In this document: positions 44,066 to 55,730 of the stretch, piece after piece
How the letters are laid out: each line of letters opens with the position of its first letter
How positions within the stretch are numbered: position 1 is the stretch's first letter
DNA from: Phoma sp. XZ068
Lineage: Eukaryota > Ascomycota > Dothideomycetes > Pleosporales > Didymellaceae
DNA: 64,000 nucleotides
Direction of reading: 5' to 3'
NCBI GenBank assembly: GCA_004835665.1
Contig: RBKR01000020.1
Span: 930,001-994,000 of the forward strand
Translations under genes and position numbers: made by a program
The notes under the pieces: generated by a model
What the model was told of the DNA's origin: nothing
Databases searched by the model: none
Seen by the model: the letters and a program-made list of their open reading frames with translations, nothing else

Positions 44066-46106
44066 GGTCCTAAGCGCGGCGCAGCTAAGCCGCTCTGAGT
44101 AAGAAGGATGAAATATGAAGCGTGTAGGCGTCTAAATGCTGGTATGCTGCATGCACAATGTATCAAAAATAGTATGCCATGGGAAAGGGTATGTTGGACT
44201 GCAGTAGCCGCCTCGGCTGTTTGGTTAGATCGGAGAATAGTTTTGCAGTCAAAACGTAGACGCTTGCTGATTGGGAGGTGTTCCGTTGTGCTTGGTGCAA
44301 GATGAAACTGATCCTCATGCGCTGATGTGTGCTTGCGGCGAGGCTGACCAGGGCATGCAGGCTTGAGGGCTCAGGAAGGACCGGTGAGTTGATCAGTCCA
44401 ACAAGGGTAAGGACAGATATGCAGGCAGACAGACAAGACCGTGGATGTTTGCTGTCGAAATGGTGGTTGCGATTTACTTGCTCCGTATTGGTCGGTTTAG
44501 CGCCAGTTGGTGATGTGGAAGAGTTGTGATGAGGATTCAGCCTGAGCGCTTAATGAAGTCGTCCGAATCGCTGGATATATGTCCTACTCGAAACACAGGG
44601 TCTAATGGGGTCCAAAAAGCCTTGTGTGCTGTTGTCCAGAAATCGGGGTGAGAAAAGGTACAAAGGCTGCGGTCGGGGCTGAGATGTAGCTGTCAAGTAG
44701 GAGACTAGGCATGGCAGGAACCTAGTGGACGGCAACCATTGCGCCTTCAATTTTAGCGAGGAAAGAACAAACTTGCAATTGCCAGGTTTGGATAGGACCA
44801 CTGATGAGACACGCCAGGGTGCATGCCCATAACCAAGCTTCCGTCGCAATAACCTATCGGTGGCGGCGAAGGTCGGCCGATAGTAAACCAGTTTGACATC
44901 CTCATTTCCAGGACTGTCGGATGCGTTACCATGACTTAAGGAACACCTCCAACCACAAATCTTGAACTCTAAGGGGGAGTGAACTGTGTTCCTGCATCTG
45001 CCCTCGCTGCCAGTCACTCGTCAAGATCACCAAGGTGCTGATCATTCATCGTCCCGGAAGCATCTCGCAGGATCAGATCGGCAGGGTGGCTTGAGCAGCC
45101 AGGAGCTGAGCAGATCTCATTTCGCGACATCTTCTGCCGTCGTTGGCCAGCAACGTGCCAGACTCGACTCAAGTTGGCGCGCGTTACCAGTAGCGCTTAC
45201 CCGAAAGTGGCACCGTTCAGGAGTGGGATCCACTCAAGTCAAGCAAGCCATCCACGAGGGGCCTAGCATCCCGCCGACCATGCATTGATGAAATCCACCT
45301 AAAGTCTCTCGCTACGCTACCTTTGTTCGTGCCCGCCCAAGAACTTGCATCTTCGAGAGACGAAGAAAGTGTGTCCTCCCTCGTACAAAGACGCAGCATT
45401 TGCGGAAGTACACGCGAATAATGTTAATACAAGTGCTGGTGCGGCCTGCGTAGCTGAAACCTTCGGCTCTACTGCGCTTCAGGCATATTAAGGCCTACAT
45501 AGCGCCAAGTTCAGCAGCCTCGAAGCGCTGAAGGCGGCACGGCTGAGATCTAGTGCCTTATCAACCGCTGTCAGCCTGTGCCAAACTCTGATCGGACAGA
45601 GCGCTTTGCGAGACAACACTGCCATGTTTTGCGATTTCTTGTATCTTGGAACGAGCGTCTGTTATGCGTCGATGACGATGACGCTTTGATCGAGATAATG
45701 TCGGTTTCGAGCATCCGCCTGGTGGGGTTTCCAACCTTGTTTGATCTCCAGCAGGGTATTGGCATGTTCTCGGATGCCGGCTCGGAGGTCACGGAAAGTT
45801 TATTCTTTGTTTGCGACACTCTCTGAAGGCGGGACAAAGTCTACCTCAATTAAACGGTCAATATGTTCTGCGAAGTTACTACGGGTAACACCCGCCCCCG
45901 CTTGAACGAGCATGGCCGCCATCTCCTGTCAGCATGCAGAGTGTCGGTGGGAAGCAAACAGGTGACACCACAGAGTCGATCACAAGGCTGTCTGATGACA
46001 TGCGTACACCGATATAAAGAAGTGGGGGTTGCACAGCATCGTCGAAGTGGTTGCCAGCGCACATACTCCATTAATCCATGTGTTTAACATAGTAAGTCTG
46101 CCTTGC
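44066..46106. other. Intergenic, about 2 kb, no gene seen
   Basis: Promoter of the glycogen-binding-domain gene and 3' flank of the GH125 gene. Several frames of 60-155 codons overlap on both strands without recognisable features. Confidence 0.4.
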
Positions 46107-47648
46107 TCACTGAAAGCTCGTTGCTAGGATGCCTGGTTTCCGGCCCTCCAAGTCAAGGATCATCTGCCCAAACAAACCATTTGCCCAGGAGAACCACTGC
46201 CTCGTCCAGTCACTCTGGTTGAAAGAGTTGATGCTCTCGTGTATCAAGCCTAGCTTGTCAGTACTACTGACAATCTGCCTCAATTCGTTGGTGATCTCAT
46301 CATCGTTGTCACTCGTCAAGATGCGGACAATAGAAGCCATCGGCCATGCCATTCCCGGACCTTGATGCGGTCCGCCGATAGCGTTGATTACAGGTCCACG
46401 CATGTAGTACGGGTTAGTGGCGCTCAGGATGAGCTTCCGTGTGTTTGTGTAGGTTTGTTGGTCAACGCCATATCCAAGAAATGGTGCAGAGAGCAGGGAA
46501 GGGATGTTTGCATCGTCCATAATGGCTGCAGAACCAAAGCCGTCGACCTCGAAAGCATACACCTTGCCATACGTGGGATGATTGGCCGTTCCATGGGTCT
46601 CAATGGCATCATGAAGTGAATTCGACAGGTCGGACATTTGTTGAGTAAGTGATGCAGAATTGCCCTTGTTCAGCTTGCCCATGATTTCGGATGTAGAGGC
46701 TAGAAAAGCACTGAACATCATGTTTGCTGGGATATACAACTGAAAGATTGTTGAATCATCGCTGGGTCGAAAGCCGCTCCGGATAAGGCCAGTGCCGTTA
46801 GCAACGGGGTTGCCAATGCCGTCATTTGCGAACGTCTCAGTTGCACGTGTAGTCAGACGAGTGAAGGTATATGGACTTTGCAGAACCTCTCCCTCTGGAC
46901 CGTATGTAGGCAACATCATATCGTGCGCCACTTTAAGAACTGCCTCGACAGCCGAGATCCACTGGAATTTGCCAAAGAACTCATAGTCGCCCGTAGCTTT
47001 GTAGTAGTCTGTAGATATTTGCAGGAATGCCCCCAATGAGTCAAGCTCGTACTTGCATTCAAAAACGGATTGGTTGGAGTAGGCAGGGAAAACAGTGTCC
47101 TCACTCGCGGCGTCGTTTAGTGCTACCCCGATCCCGCTCTCTACAGGTGGCTGGAAGGAATTGCAGTATGGCGATGTGAGAAGGTAGCGAGCCTGCAGAT
47201 TGATGACGCCTCGGTAAAGACTTGCAATTGAGTTCGGGTCGCTGCTGGCGTTAAGGAGCGGCAGGTAACTTTGCATCTGATTTGAGGAATCACGGAGCCA
47301 CATCGCGTTGATGTCACCCGTTATGATGAACGTGAGCTCTTCCTCAGCATTGTCTGCCGCGACTCCCTTCCACCGGATCGCCGTGTCGAGGGTGTTAGGG
47401 TAGGCATTCTGGAACAGTCGATATAGATCCGGGTCCTTGATAACAGTCTCAAGACGTGTGATAGTGTCTTCTAGTCCTTGACTCTTGAATGTTCGGCATT
47501 CTTCTGAAGGACGTTGATAGGCAAGCTGATATTTGCCGGAGCTCAAAGGCTCGTGAGTCTCCTTTGCGTAATCAATGTATTCTGGACACTGTGCTAATAC
47601 CAGGGCTGGCAAGAGGCACGTAGCCTTGAGCACATCGAATTGACGCAT
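46107..47648 (-). CDS. Secreted GH125 exo-alpha-1,6-mannosidase, 513 aa
   Basis: A single exon. The open frame extends further upstream, but the ATG at 47648 directly precedes a signal peptide (MRQFDVLKATCLLPALVLAQ), so that start is preferred. The GH125 (DUF1237) signature is strong: TFIITGDINAMWLRDSSNQMQSYLPLL contains the WLRDS block with the catalytic Asp. FECKYELDSLGAFLQISTDYYKATG, GFRPSDDSTIFQLYIPANMMFS, FEVDGFGSAAIMDDANIPSLL and GGPHQGPGMAWPMASIVR follow in the expected order. Known members remove terminal alpha-1,6-mannose from N-glycans or mannans with inversion. Secretion points to digestion of external or wall mannoprotein. Several N-glycosylation sites are present. Confidence 0.94.
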   Translation of the reverse strand: MRQFDVLKATCLLPALVLAQCPEYIDYAKETHEPLSSGKYQLAYQRPSEECRTFKSQGLEDTITRLETVIKDPDLYRLFQNAYPNTLDTAIRWKGVAADNAEEELTFIITGDINAMWLRDSSNQMQSYLPLLNASSDPNSIASLYRGVINLQARYLLTSPYCNSFQPPVESGIGVALNDAASEDTVFPAYSNQSVFECKYELDSLGAFLQISTDYYKATGDYEFFGKFQWISAVEAVLKVAHDMMLPTYGPEGEVLQSPYTFTRLTTRATETFANDGIGNPVANGTGLIRSGFRPSDDSTIFQLYIPANMMFSAFLASTSEIMGKLNKGNSASLTQQMSDLSNSLHDAIETHGTANHPTYGKVYAFEVDGFGSAAIMDDANIPSLLSAPFLGYGVDQQTYTNTRKLILSATNPYYMRGPVINAIGGPHQGPGMAWPMASIVRILTSDNDDEITNELRQIVSSTDKLGLIHESINSFNQSDWTRQWFSWANGLFGQMILDLEGRKPGILATSFQ

Positions 47649-48952
47649 TGTAAAGAAAGAGACAAGGGACGTGAGTTGTGAACAAAGCGTTCGTACGATG
47701 ATCAAAAGACGATCTTCAAGCCCGCATATGTATATCCCATGAAATGGCACGAGATACCCTAAGCACACGGGTTCAACGTCGATCCACATCTCACGTTGCT
47801 CTACCCCGCTGTTTAGTTCATCAAGACGCAGCTCGGCCGGATGTAACGTAACAACTGATGAAGTTATTCGGCAGTCATAATACCGGCAGCCGACGTCACT
47901 ATGCTTGTTAGCCTGCTAAGGTCGTCAGCAGACCCTAGGCCGGACATTGAAGAGCCTTCAGATGAAGAAGGTACTAAGCTCCACGGTAGCCTGCTATAGG
48001 CTGTGTATCTGGGCCCCATGTGAACCAGGGCAGATCGCCTGTCAAATGACCGAAGACCGGAGGGTGTGGAGCGCAACATGGAGTAAACATCAAGCTTCGG
48101 TGGGATTGCGGGGTGGCTGCAGACCATTTTTGATTCTGGGCTCTACCAATCTGACAACGCCAAGTATTGGCGAGAACACCATCTCCTCACACCTATTCGT
48201 TTAACAAGTTGGGTTGAGTGAGCTTTAGTGAATGAGGTTGCTTGTGCATTACGCTGGTGCAATGCTGTGATTGTGTGGAACATCAGGAACAATGGCTGGC
48301 GTGGAGCCAACCGAACAAAGGGAGCCGCGCCGCTCGGATCGACTCGTCTCTCACCTGATAGGCGGATTGGGAATCAACACCACACAGGGGCATCGTGATG
48401 TCATTCCACTACTCGAATGCATGAAGCATCTTTGGTTGATGGATACCTAATAGATCTTAACACACGACAAAATCTGCAGTTGCTCCTATGCTCTCACTAC
48501 TACTGTTGCGTCCGTGACCTGAATACCTATCGTATTGTTTTCGACTTCACCTCGGCGCCGTGTTGAAGGTGGCAGCAGACCGAGACTGCTTGTAGCTACG
48601 GTAGGGTCGGCAAGCACGATGTCCGCACATGCCTGCCATCAGAGGAAGCACCTGCACTGTCCATACTAGGTAGCAATAGTTGCTTTGTTCCTGAACAATA
48701 ATTCACCAACAGCACAATGTCACTCACTTTCACTGATCATCTTTATCGGCGTACTATTCATCATGTCGATACATTACTTGTCAACACTGTTCAGACAACT
48801 CTCGCTCCATCAAATTCATAAATTATCTCCAAATCCGGACAAAGAAATTTCTCCCTGCATCGAGAACGAACTGGAAGCTCCACCCACAACTAACGGAGAT
48901 TTGGAACAAACAAAACTTTGGTGAAACCTCAAAAATCATACTCCAAAGCACA
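47649..48952. other. Divergent promoter region, no gene seen
   Basis: Between the GH125 gene (-) and the coiled-coil gene (+). A small + strand frame at 48685-48924 lies in the likely leader of the next gene and looks random. Confidence 0.4.
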
Positions 48953-50269
48953 ATGGCCGGTCGCGGCGAATACCAGAAGCAGCTGGTCGCCCTTGTGGCC
49001 GCAGCCAAGGCAGATAACTTAAAGTTCGAAGATATCCTGCCCCACGATATGCGCGAAAATGTCGAGGAGCTGGTCGAACTGAAAACAGCTCGAGAATATA
49101 TCAAGGAGCTTGAAGGCCGCGAGAAGGAGCTGCAGGTAGCCAAGGAGACCCTAGCAAAGGACCTGGACGAGAAGCAGACGGAAATCGACAATCTGCCTGC
49201 GGAGTACCAAGCTATGAAGGTCGACTTGCAACAAGCTCAACGCCAGATTGCCCTCTACAAAGACACGACAGAAGACCTTCAGAAGCGTATAGAGCGCTAC
49301 CGACGTCAGCTTAATGATACCGTGGACAAGCGGCAGGCCGATGCCTCTGCTGCTGAGAAGATTGAGGACTTGCAGTCTCAAATTAAGGATCACCAAGCTG
49401 TCATTAGCAAGCTCATGGATGATAATCATGAGTCTGCAGTAATGTTTGAACAACTTCGCGAGTCGGATACAAAGGCCCTTGAGCGCAAGGACAAGCAGTT
49501 GGCGAAGACAGAAGAGAAGCTGGCTGAGAAGGACGAGGTACTCACTAACCTCCGCCAGCTACTCCAGGAGGCGGAGAATGTCGCGTTTGCGTGGGTCGAC
49601 TCCAAACCTGTGATATCCGATGACACCAAAGATAAGAAAACAATTGTTGATGACTTGGAAGACGACCCTCTTGCACTGCAGCAGGAAAACGTGGATCTGT
49701 TGCAGCAGAACCTTGCTTTGGATGAGCACAACCGCGCGTTGGAGGATCAAAATACTGCCCTGAACTCGCAACTGCAGCAGTTGACCACGTCACGCGAGCA
49801 CACTTCATTCCAGGATCGGAAAGCTCAGCTTTTTGCTGCTGCTGTCTCCGAGACCAAGACGCTGAATCGCTTCTTCAAGGCCGCTTTCCAGGTTCTGGAC
49901 GCCTTCTGCAAAGCCTTCCACGGAACCTCAGAGGATGGTGTTCCGTTCTCACACATCGTCACTCGGCTAGACGCAGCACAGGAGGCTCTTGTCGGCTACT
50001 TCAGTATCAAGATGGTGGTGCGAGCGATCGCTGATGAATCGAGCAATGATAATATGGAGCAGATCGCACTGTGCAAGGAACTGGACTCTTTAGCGGCGTC
50101 CGCAGCAGACTCTATGAGCAGCCTTGAGATCCTCCATACCGGCTTTTGGAATTTCCTCCACCAGCTCTCTGATGACCCAAAGCTGTTGTCAAATCTGAAC
50201 GGTGCGTTGTGTGATGCCGATCGAGTGCATATTATTGACATTGGCAGCCGCGGTGAACTCGGCTATTAA
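48953..50269 (+). CDS. Coiled-coil protein of unknown function, 438 aa
   Basis: A single exon from an ATG at 48953 (MAGRGEYQKQLVALVAAAKADN). Residues about 35-290 are a nearly continuous coiled coil with heptad Leu/Ile and high Lys/Glu/Gln (LKTAREYIKELEGREKELQ, DLQKRIERYRRQLNDTVDK, ALEDQNTALNSQLQQL). A break at about 205-235 has the acidic DDLEDDPLALQQ. The C-terminal ~140 residues are more globular and helical (NRFFKAAFQVLDAFCKAFHG, LEILHTGFWNFLHQLSDDP). No signal peptide, membrane helix or known domain is visible. It could be a structural or tethering protein, but I do not recognise it. Codon use and length support a real gene. Confidence 0.75.
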   Translation: MAGRGEYQKQLVALVAAAKADNLKFEDILPHDMRENVEELVELKTAREYIKELEGREKELQVAKETLAKDLDEKQTEIDNLPAEYQAMKVDLQQAQRQIALYKDTTEDLQKRIERYRRQLNDTVDKRQADASAAEKIEDLQSQIKDHQAVISKLMDDNHESAVMFEQLRESDTKALERKDKQLAKTEEKLAEKDEVLTNLRQLLQEAENVAFAWVDSKPVISDDTKDKKTIVDDLEDDPLALQQENVDLLQQNLALDEHNRALEDQNTALNSQLQQLTTSREHTSFQDRKAQLFAAAVSETKTLNRFFKAAFQVLDAFCKAFHGTSEDGVPFSHIVTRLDAAQEALVGYFSIKMVVRAIADESSNDNMEQIALCKELDSLAASAADSMSSLEILHTGFWNFLHQLSDDPKLLSNLNGALCDADRVHIIDIGSRGELGY

Positions 50270-51639
50270 GGAGGCTATCGACAGGAGAGGTCGACGAGAT
50301 TGTACCGAGTCTTATTTCAAGCCATCACTCTTTGGGGCTGATTAGTATGTAAGGAACAGTCGTTTCGGAGATGCCAAATGAAAAGAGAGGTGTGGTTGAC
50401 TTTTACCACACATTGTTCGTATAGAAGTTCGCCCATAGATCTCATTCCTGCTTGAACTACTTGGAGTGCACTATTAGCACCCTGCGCAAGATAGGAAGAC
50501 GTAGCTGCTCATCGCTACTACCTGCAAGCAGACCAGATACCTCAACATCCACGATACCTCCTGTTCAGAACAGTGTTCCAATGTATCACTTAATATAGCT
50601 TACTTCGAAACTTGTTGCAACTAAAGCAGCCAAATATTGACTGCAAGGCTTTACTACGTCTGATATTGTGACCTGCTATGGAAGTATTGACGGTGCATAG
50701 AGTATTTTCAAGATAATAATACTATATTCGGATTCATCAAGATTTACAAACAAACTTCAGCTTTCGTTTTAGATACGTGACGAACACGTGAGACCGCGTG
50801 GAAGAACTCATCTGCCTCGTCAATTTCTCCTCACATTAATCTTCCAACGCGCCTGAATTGATCTTGGACGGGAAGGAAGAACATATCATTACCAAGAGCG
50901 CTTGTGGTCCATCACGCATGGTACATCAAGGCACGACGCGTGGAAGCATGAAGATATCTGAGCATAGCACTCGGACATGGCAAGTCGTTGTGAACTTAGC
51001 ACCTACTGTTAGAGGATCAAACGCAGCTGGAGAAGGCTATACTCCTTATGTGGTCACACGCAGGAAGATATTACACGTACGAAATGTTAGAGGGAGGGAA
51101 TTGTTAGCCAGACCTACAACCTGTCGATCTCTTGCGGTCCTTTCATCGTGATATGGTCTGTAGATTCTCGGACCGATGGAAAATCCTACGTGGAATGCCA
51201 TGTGACGGATCAGGAGGCACAGGTTTCAACTTCAAGCGTTGGTAAACTCGAGGGGGGATTCACAACAAGGCAGTGCTATGTTGTCTGCTGAGATCGCAGG
51301 ACGGTCGAGCGTTTGAGTGGTGTGAAGACGGACCATCACGTGAAGATGATAGAACGACTGGTGATGGTCGTCGCCAAGAGCTTCAGACCGCACCAAACGC
51401 GGTACCTCAAACCAGAGCTGCCTGAGACACCTCCAATTGCACCCCCACTTGTCGAGTCGCGACCTTGCAGCTGCGCACCTGAAGTTCCCTCGGGTCTTGC
51501 GCGCACATTTGCGCCGGCCCTCCTACGTGCAATAGCTACACCGTGCATCTACGTGCTCGCCCGCTGACCTCACCGCTGGCCGCACCTTCCCCATACCTAC
51601 CTGGCCCACCCCACATTCGCGCCCACCGCACCCACCACC
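50270..51639. other. Intergenic, no gene seen
   Basis: 3' flank of the coiled-coil gene and the SPT20 promoter. The last ~250 bases are C-rich. No gene-like frame was found. Confidence 0.4.
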
Positions 51640-54516
51640 ATGTCGGGCGCAGTCGCGACAGCCCGGCCTACGCAGGCCCTCCGCGTGCGCCGCGAGTCCC
51701 AGCGGCCTGGTGTTGCGCGCGTCGTCACCAAGACCAACAACATGGAGGACGACACGGCAAAGGCAGAGCCCAAGCTCTACGGTAGGCCGCACTCAGCACC
51801 ACCGCTATGCGCGCGCTCGCAGCTAACCCTACGCGCAGTATACACGCAAGACGACATCCTTAATAGGCACCGCGGCAAGCTGCCCTCGATGCGCGTCCAC
51901 CTCTACCCAAGCCACTTTCGCATCAACGACTCGCAGGAGACGCTGACCTACGCCTCGCCCATGAGAGAGATCCTCACCGCCCTGCGCGACAAGACGCTCC
52001 CACACAACATGCTCGAGGAGCTCTACGCCAACGGCACGCCTTTCTACGACGGCTGCCTGATCGTCGAAGTCCACAACTACCGCAACAACACTGCCAAACC
52101 CAAGGACAGTGCAAACGGCGCAGCCGATGGCAGCAAGACGGCCTTTTCCATTCACAACAACAACAACTTCATCACCCCGTCGCCGTACGGTGCCCATCCG
52201 AACAGCAAGCCTGATCCCAAGACCAACGGGGTCGCAGCACAGACCAAGGAGGCCGGCGAGAAGGAAGAGAAGGAGAACATGCCCGCACCTGGCACAAATG
52301 TTGCATCGCAGAAGCAGCCTGCAAGTGGGCCAAAAGTCACCACCGTGGTCTTGTTCCCCTCTACCCAGGCTCAGTTGTGCGACATGTCGATACTCGCTAC
52401 TACGCCAGCCACGGATGCCGCTGCCCTTAAGAGGATGCAGGCTGCTGGGCGTGGCGCAGGCATGCCACCCACTCCACTGACTGCCGTGCCCCCCACACCT
52501 ACCTTCTCCGCTGGACCCAGCCCAAAACGTCAGAAAATGATCATCGACGACAGCAACGTGCACGAGTTCGAAGCCGAGTTGCTCAACGCGACATGCCCCA
52601 AGCTGTATCTAGAACCCACCAAGAGCTTCGCTGAGTCGGTTGCTCTGATCGAAGCCATGACCCATCCCAACAACAAGAACCCGTCTCCAGAACGCAAGAC
52701 CCGCAAGAGGACCACTGCCGAGCTCGCGGCCGATGAGGCTGATGCACAGAACCTTCAAAGCTTCATGCTCGCAGGTGACGAGCAGCAGGCGACCCTCAAT
52801 ACCACCACTACTGGTGGCGATGAGGGTGCTGTGCGTGCCAATGCCAACACCATGTCTTTTTCTCGTTTCAAGACTCTCGCAAGCATCAAGGCCAACCACG
52901 AGGAGGCGGATCGCCGCAAGAAGGAGGAAGATGCCCGTCAAGCTCAAGCCAAGAGGCAAGCACAAATGGAGTCAGAAGCACAGAAGCGAAGAGACATGGA
53001 GGCCAACCGACAACAAGCCGAGGTTCAGGAGCAGCGACAACAGCTACTGGCACGTCAACAAGCAGCACAGCAGCAGCAGATGATGCAGCAAAACCAAATG
53101 CAGAACGAAGCTCTTCGAGCCGCACAGGCTGCCCAAATGTCGAGCGCAGCCGCCGCTCAGATATCGCAAACGCCGCAATCTGCCACCCAAAACCAGTTTT
53201 CGCCCAGTGTGCGTCAGAATACACCCATGGCGGCCGCGGCCGCTTCTCCACGGGTTGGCGGTCAAGCAAGCCACCCCATGGGTGGTACCCCTATGGTCGC
53301 AACAGCATCCAATCATGCCATCGCCAGCCCTGCTCGACCTCCTTCCTCAATCTCGCATCACCCGATGGCACGCACTGCTAGTCAGCAGCAGGGTTCGATG
53401 AGCCGTACGAACACACCTCAGATGATGCAAGGCACGCCAGTCATGAACTCTGCTATGCCCAACCGTAATATGACGCCTACACCACGCATGAACCAGGGGA
53501 GTCCTTCTCTGCAGGTCCAAGGCGCAACGCCGATCATGATGCAGACACCACAATCTCAGAATATGACCCCCGATCAGATGCAGGCGCTGCAAGCCCAACA
53601 GAACCAGCAGAGGATGCAGCAGATTCGACTACAACAATTGCAGAACCAGCAGATGAACGGCCTGTCTCCTGGTGGCCAGAACCTGCAACAGATGGCAATG
53701 CAAAAGGCGATGCTGCACATTCAGACCCAAGGTGTCCCCAACGGCCAAAATGCCCAATTGTACCAACAGCGACTTGCTCAAGGCTACTTCCAGCAGCTGA
53801 AAACTCAAGCAGCACAACAGCAACAGAACACACAACATGCCATGAATCAGATGTCACCGCAGGGGCCCCAGAACGCGATGCCCAACCAGCAAGCTCCTAA
53901 CAACAACATGGCTAACATGAGTGTGGCACAGCTGCGGAACCACTACCAGCAGCGCAAGCAGCACTTGCTGGCGACGTTCGGCCAACAGGTACCGCAACAA
54001 CATGTTCAACAGATGCATCAGCTGGAGCAACTCATTCGCAACAAAGAACAAGCTCAACTTCAGGCACAGCAACCAATGGGTCAAAATCAGATGCCCATGA
54101 ATCAAGGCCTGCAAGGCCAGATCCCAGCTGGTCAGAATCCCATGCAAATGCAGCAGTACCAGCAGGCTTTGCTCCAGCAGCGTGCACAGCAACAGCGCAA
54201 CGACCAGATCATGCGCATGCGTCAACAAGCCATGCAGCAAGGTGCTCAGATGCCACAGGGTATGATGAACAACATGCAAGGCATGAATATGGGCAATATG
54301 GGCCAGATGAACATGGGGAATATGCAGGGCATGAACATGCAGAACATGCAGAATCTGCAGAACATGCAGGGTATGCAAGGCATGCAGGGCATGAATACGG
54401 GCCAGATGACCCAGCAGCAAGCCCAGCAGATGATGATGATGCGCCAAGCGCAACAACAACAGCAGCAGCGCATGCAGCAACAGGGAGGAGGCGACATGAA
54501 CTGGAGTGGTGTGTAG
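51640..54516 (+). CDS. SPT20: SAGA complex subunit Spt20, 939 aa
   Basis: Spt20 holds the SAGA histone acetyltransferase coactivator together. Exons 51640-51781 and 51839-54516. The 57-nt intron (GTAGGC donor, GCTAAC branch, GCGCAG acceptor) is a multiple of three and stop-free, so it can be misread as coding; family sequence EPKLY-VYTQDDILNRHRGK requires its removal. The conserved domain runs from about 45 to 240: LPSMRVHLYPSHFRI, YASPMREILTALRDKTLPHNMLEELYANG and FYDGCLIVEVHNYR, followed by a return strand TVVLFPSTQAQLCDM and FEAELLNATCPKLYLEP. The C-terminal 550 residues are Gln/Met-rich with heptad-like NMQGMNMGNMGQ repeats near 870-920, a typical coactivator low-complexity tail. Confidence 0.92.
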   Translation: MSGAVATARPTQALRVRRESQRPGVARVVTKTNNMEDDTAKAEPKLYGRPHSAPPLCARSQLTLRAVYTQDDILNRHRGKLPSMRVHLYPSHFRINDSQETLTYASPMREILTALRDKTLPHNMLEELYANGTPFYDGCLIVEVHNYRNNTAKPKDSANGAADGSKTAFSIHNNNNFITPSPYGAHPNSKPDPKTNGVAAQTKEAGEKEEKENMPAPGTNVASQKQPASGPKVTTVVLFPSTQAQLCDMSILATTPATDAAALKRMQAAGRGAGMPPTPLTAVPPTPTFSAGPSPKRQKMIIDDSNVHEFEAELLNATCPKLYLEPTKSFAESVALIEAMTHPNNKNPSPERKTRKRTTAELAADEADAQNLQSFMLAGDEQQATLNTTTTGGDEGAVRANANTMSFSRFKTLASIKANHEEADRRKKEEDARQAQAKRQAQMESEAQKRRDMEANRQQAEVQEQRQQLLARQQAAQQQQMMQQNQMQNEALRAAQAAQMSSAAAAQISQTPQSATQNQFSPSVRQNTPMAAAAASPRVGGQASHPMGGTPMVATASNHAIASPARPPSSISHHPMARTASQQQGSMSRTNTPQMMQGTPVMNSAMPNRNMTPTPRMNQGSPSLQVQGATPIMMQTPQSQNMTPDQMQALQAQQNQQRMQQIRLQQLQNQQMNGLSPGGQNLQQMAMQKAMLHIQTQGVPNGQNAQLYQQRLAQGYFQQLKTQAAQQQQNTQHAMNQMSPQGPQNAMPNQQAPNNNMANMSVAQLRNHYQQRKQHLLATFGQQVPQQHVQQMHQLEQLIRNKEQAQLQAQQPMGQNQMPMNQGLQGQIPAGQNPMQMQQYQQALLQQRAQQQRNDQIMRMRQQAMQQGAQMPQGMMNNMQGMNMGNMGQMNMGNMQGMNMQNMQNLQNMQGMQGMQGMNTGQMTQQQAQQMMMMRQAQQQQQQRMQQQGGGDMNWSGV

Positions 54517-55197
54517 GCAATGCCAGGACCACCGAAGCCATGGCCTGAGGCGCAGCAGCACTTCCGGCATGGGTTCAAATTGTCACCCGACTCACTCGAC
54601 TTACCCTCGAGAGCGATCACCGCGACGACTTTGCCTACTCCACCTCTTGAGTCGCCGCCTACACAAAGTTTCAGGGAAAGGCTACCAGCTGTTGTAATTT
54701 CGGACTTGCGAAAAAGCATCATGCAGTGTTTTGGATTCGGTTATTCTACCCGGTACCCATGAAAAGTTGCGCTGACTGACCGCCTCGGTAACCCGATTGC
54801 GGTCCATTTCCAAAAACTGGACAAGGTGCAGCGGGAAGCCGGTGCTTGGTAAAACTGTCTTAGTTTTGTTTCATCTTTCTGATTGTTTTGATTAGGCGTT
54901 TGTTTGGGTATGGAGGGGTGTTCTGGGTTGGAAAAAAGTCTCCTCAAGATACCCCGTTGATCGAGAGATCGATACAGGCTGCATACTCGGTGTTTGGGCT
55001 GGGATTTGACATGTTGAATGTGCTTAAGGAGGTGTATTCTTCACATCGGTTATCGAATACGAATGTCGCTACTACGTCTGCTCTTGTTGAACTATATGTG
55101 TACCGCACCAACGTGTTCCTGGCCTCTTCTCGCTCTCTATGATGCAGTCACGCACGCAGCTGCTCCAGACTCGCTAAAATCGTAAGATATGACGAGG
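54517..55197. other. Intergenic, no gene seen
   Basis: 3' flank of SPT20. A + strand frame at 54888-55142 has no supporting features. Confidence 0.4.
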
Positions 55198-55455
55198 TCA
55201 ATTGCTGTCTTCGAGATCCTCTTTCACTGATCGAGCGATGTCCTGCATCACAGTCTTCGGGTCTCGAGTATCGTAGACCTTTTCAGCGTCAACCTTCCGC
55301 ATTGCTATGGTTACTTGCTTAGGTTCTGATTTGGCATGCCCCGAGTAACATATGCCATGCTCGCAGAAACCAGGTAGCGGCAATTGCTTGCGTGACGGGT
55401 CAAGGTCGGAGTGTATGCAACATGGCTGGGTGTGCATTTTAGGGTCACTCATCAT
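55198..55455 (-). CDS. Small Cys/His-rich protein, 85 aa
   Basis: A single frame with ATG at 55455 and a second in-frame ATG at 55452. The N-terminal half carries a compact Cys/His set: QPCCIHSD, then PLPGFCEHGICYSGHA. The second half is charged (KVDAEKVYDTRDPKTVMQDIARSVKEDLEDSN) and may form a helix. No signal peptide is seen, so it is not an obvious secreted effector. It lies head-to-head with the small gene at 55731, whose product shares a C-x-H-G-x-C motif. The short length means the call rests on composition and on the shared motif. Confidence 0.5.
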   Translation of the reverse strand: MMSDPKMHTQPCCIHSDLDPSRKQLPLPGFCEHGICYSGHAKSEPKQVTIAMRKVDAEKVYDTRDPKTVMQDIARSVKEDLEDSN

Positions 55456-55730
55456 AGAAGATGCGCTGTCGCGGCTACAGGCGCTTGCAAGTGGGCCTTA
55501 TATATGCCTTTGCTGTGAGAAGTGAAAGACAGCGTAACCATTGAAGCGCGGTCGTTCTCTGCGAACGCTTCACCTCGGACTCGCGTGATATCCTGCCAGT
55601 GAGATATAAAACGCTGTACACAGCCTTCCTTTCCACTTCTTTCCACTCAGTATCTACACCACTACTCACAAAATCACCGCTCTCGAACACTTCGCATTTT
55701 TTCGCATTTATCTGCAGCAATCACACAACA

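Noticed and set aside
44550..45017. 155-codon minus-strand frame between the glycogen-binding-domain gene and GH125
   Set aside because: Looks random and has no conserved pattern; treated as intergenic.
53854..54570. Long His/Leu-rich minus-strand frame opposite the SPT20 tail
   Set aside because: An artefact of CAG/ATG-rich Gln/Met repeats read backwards.
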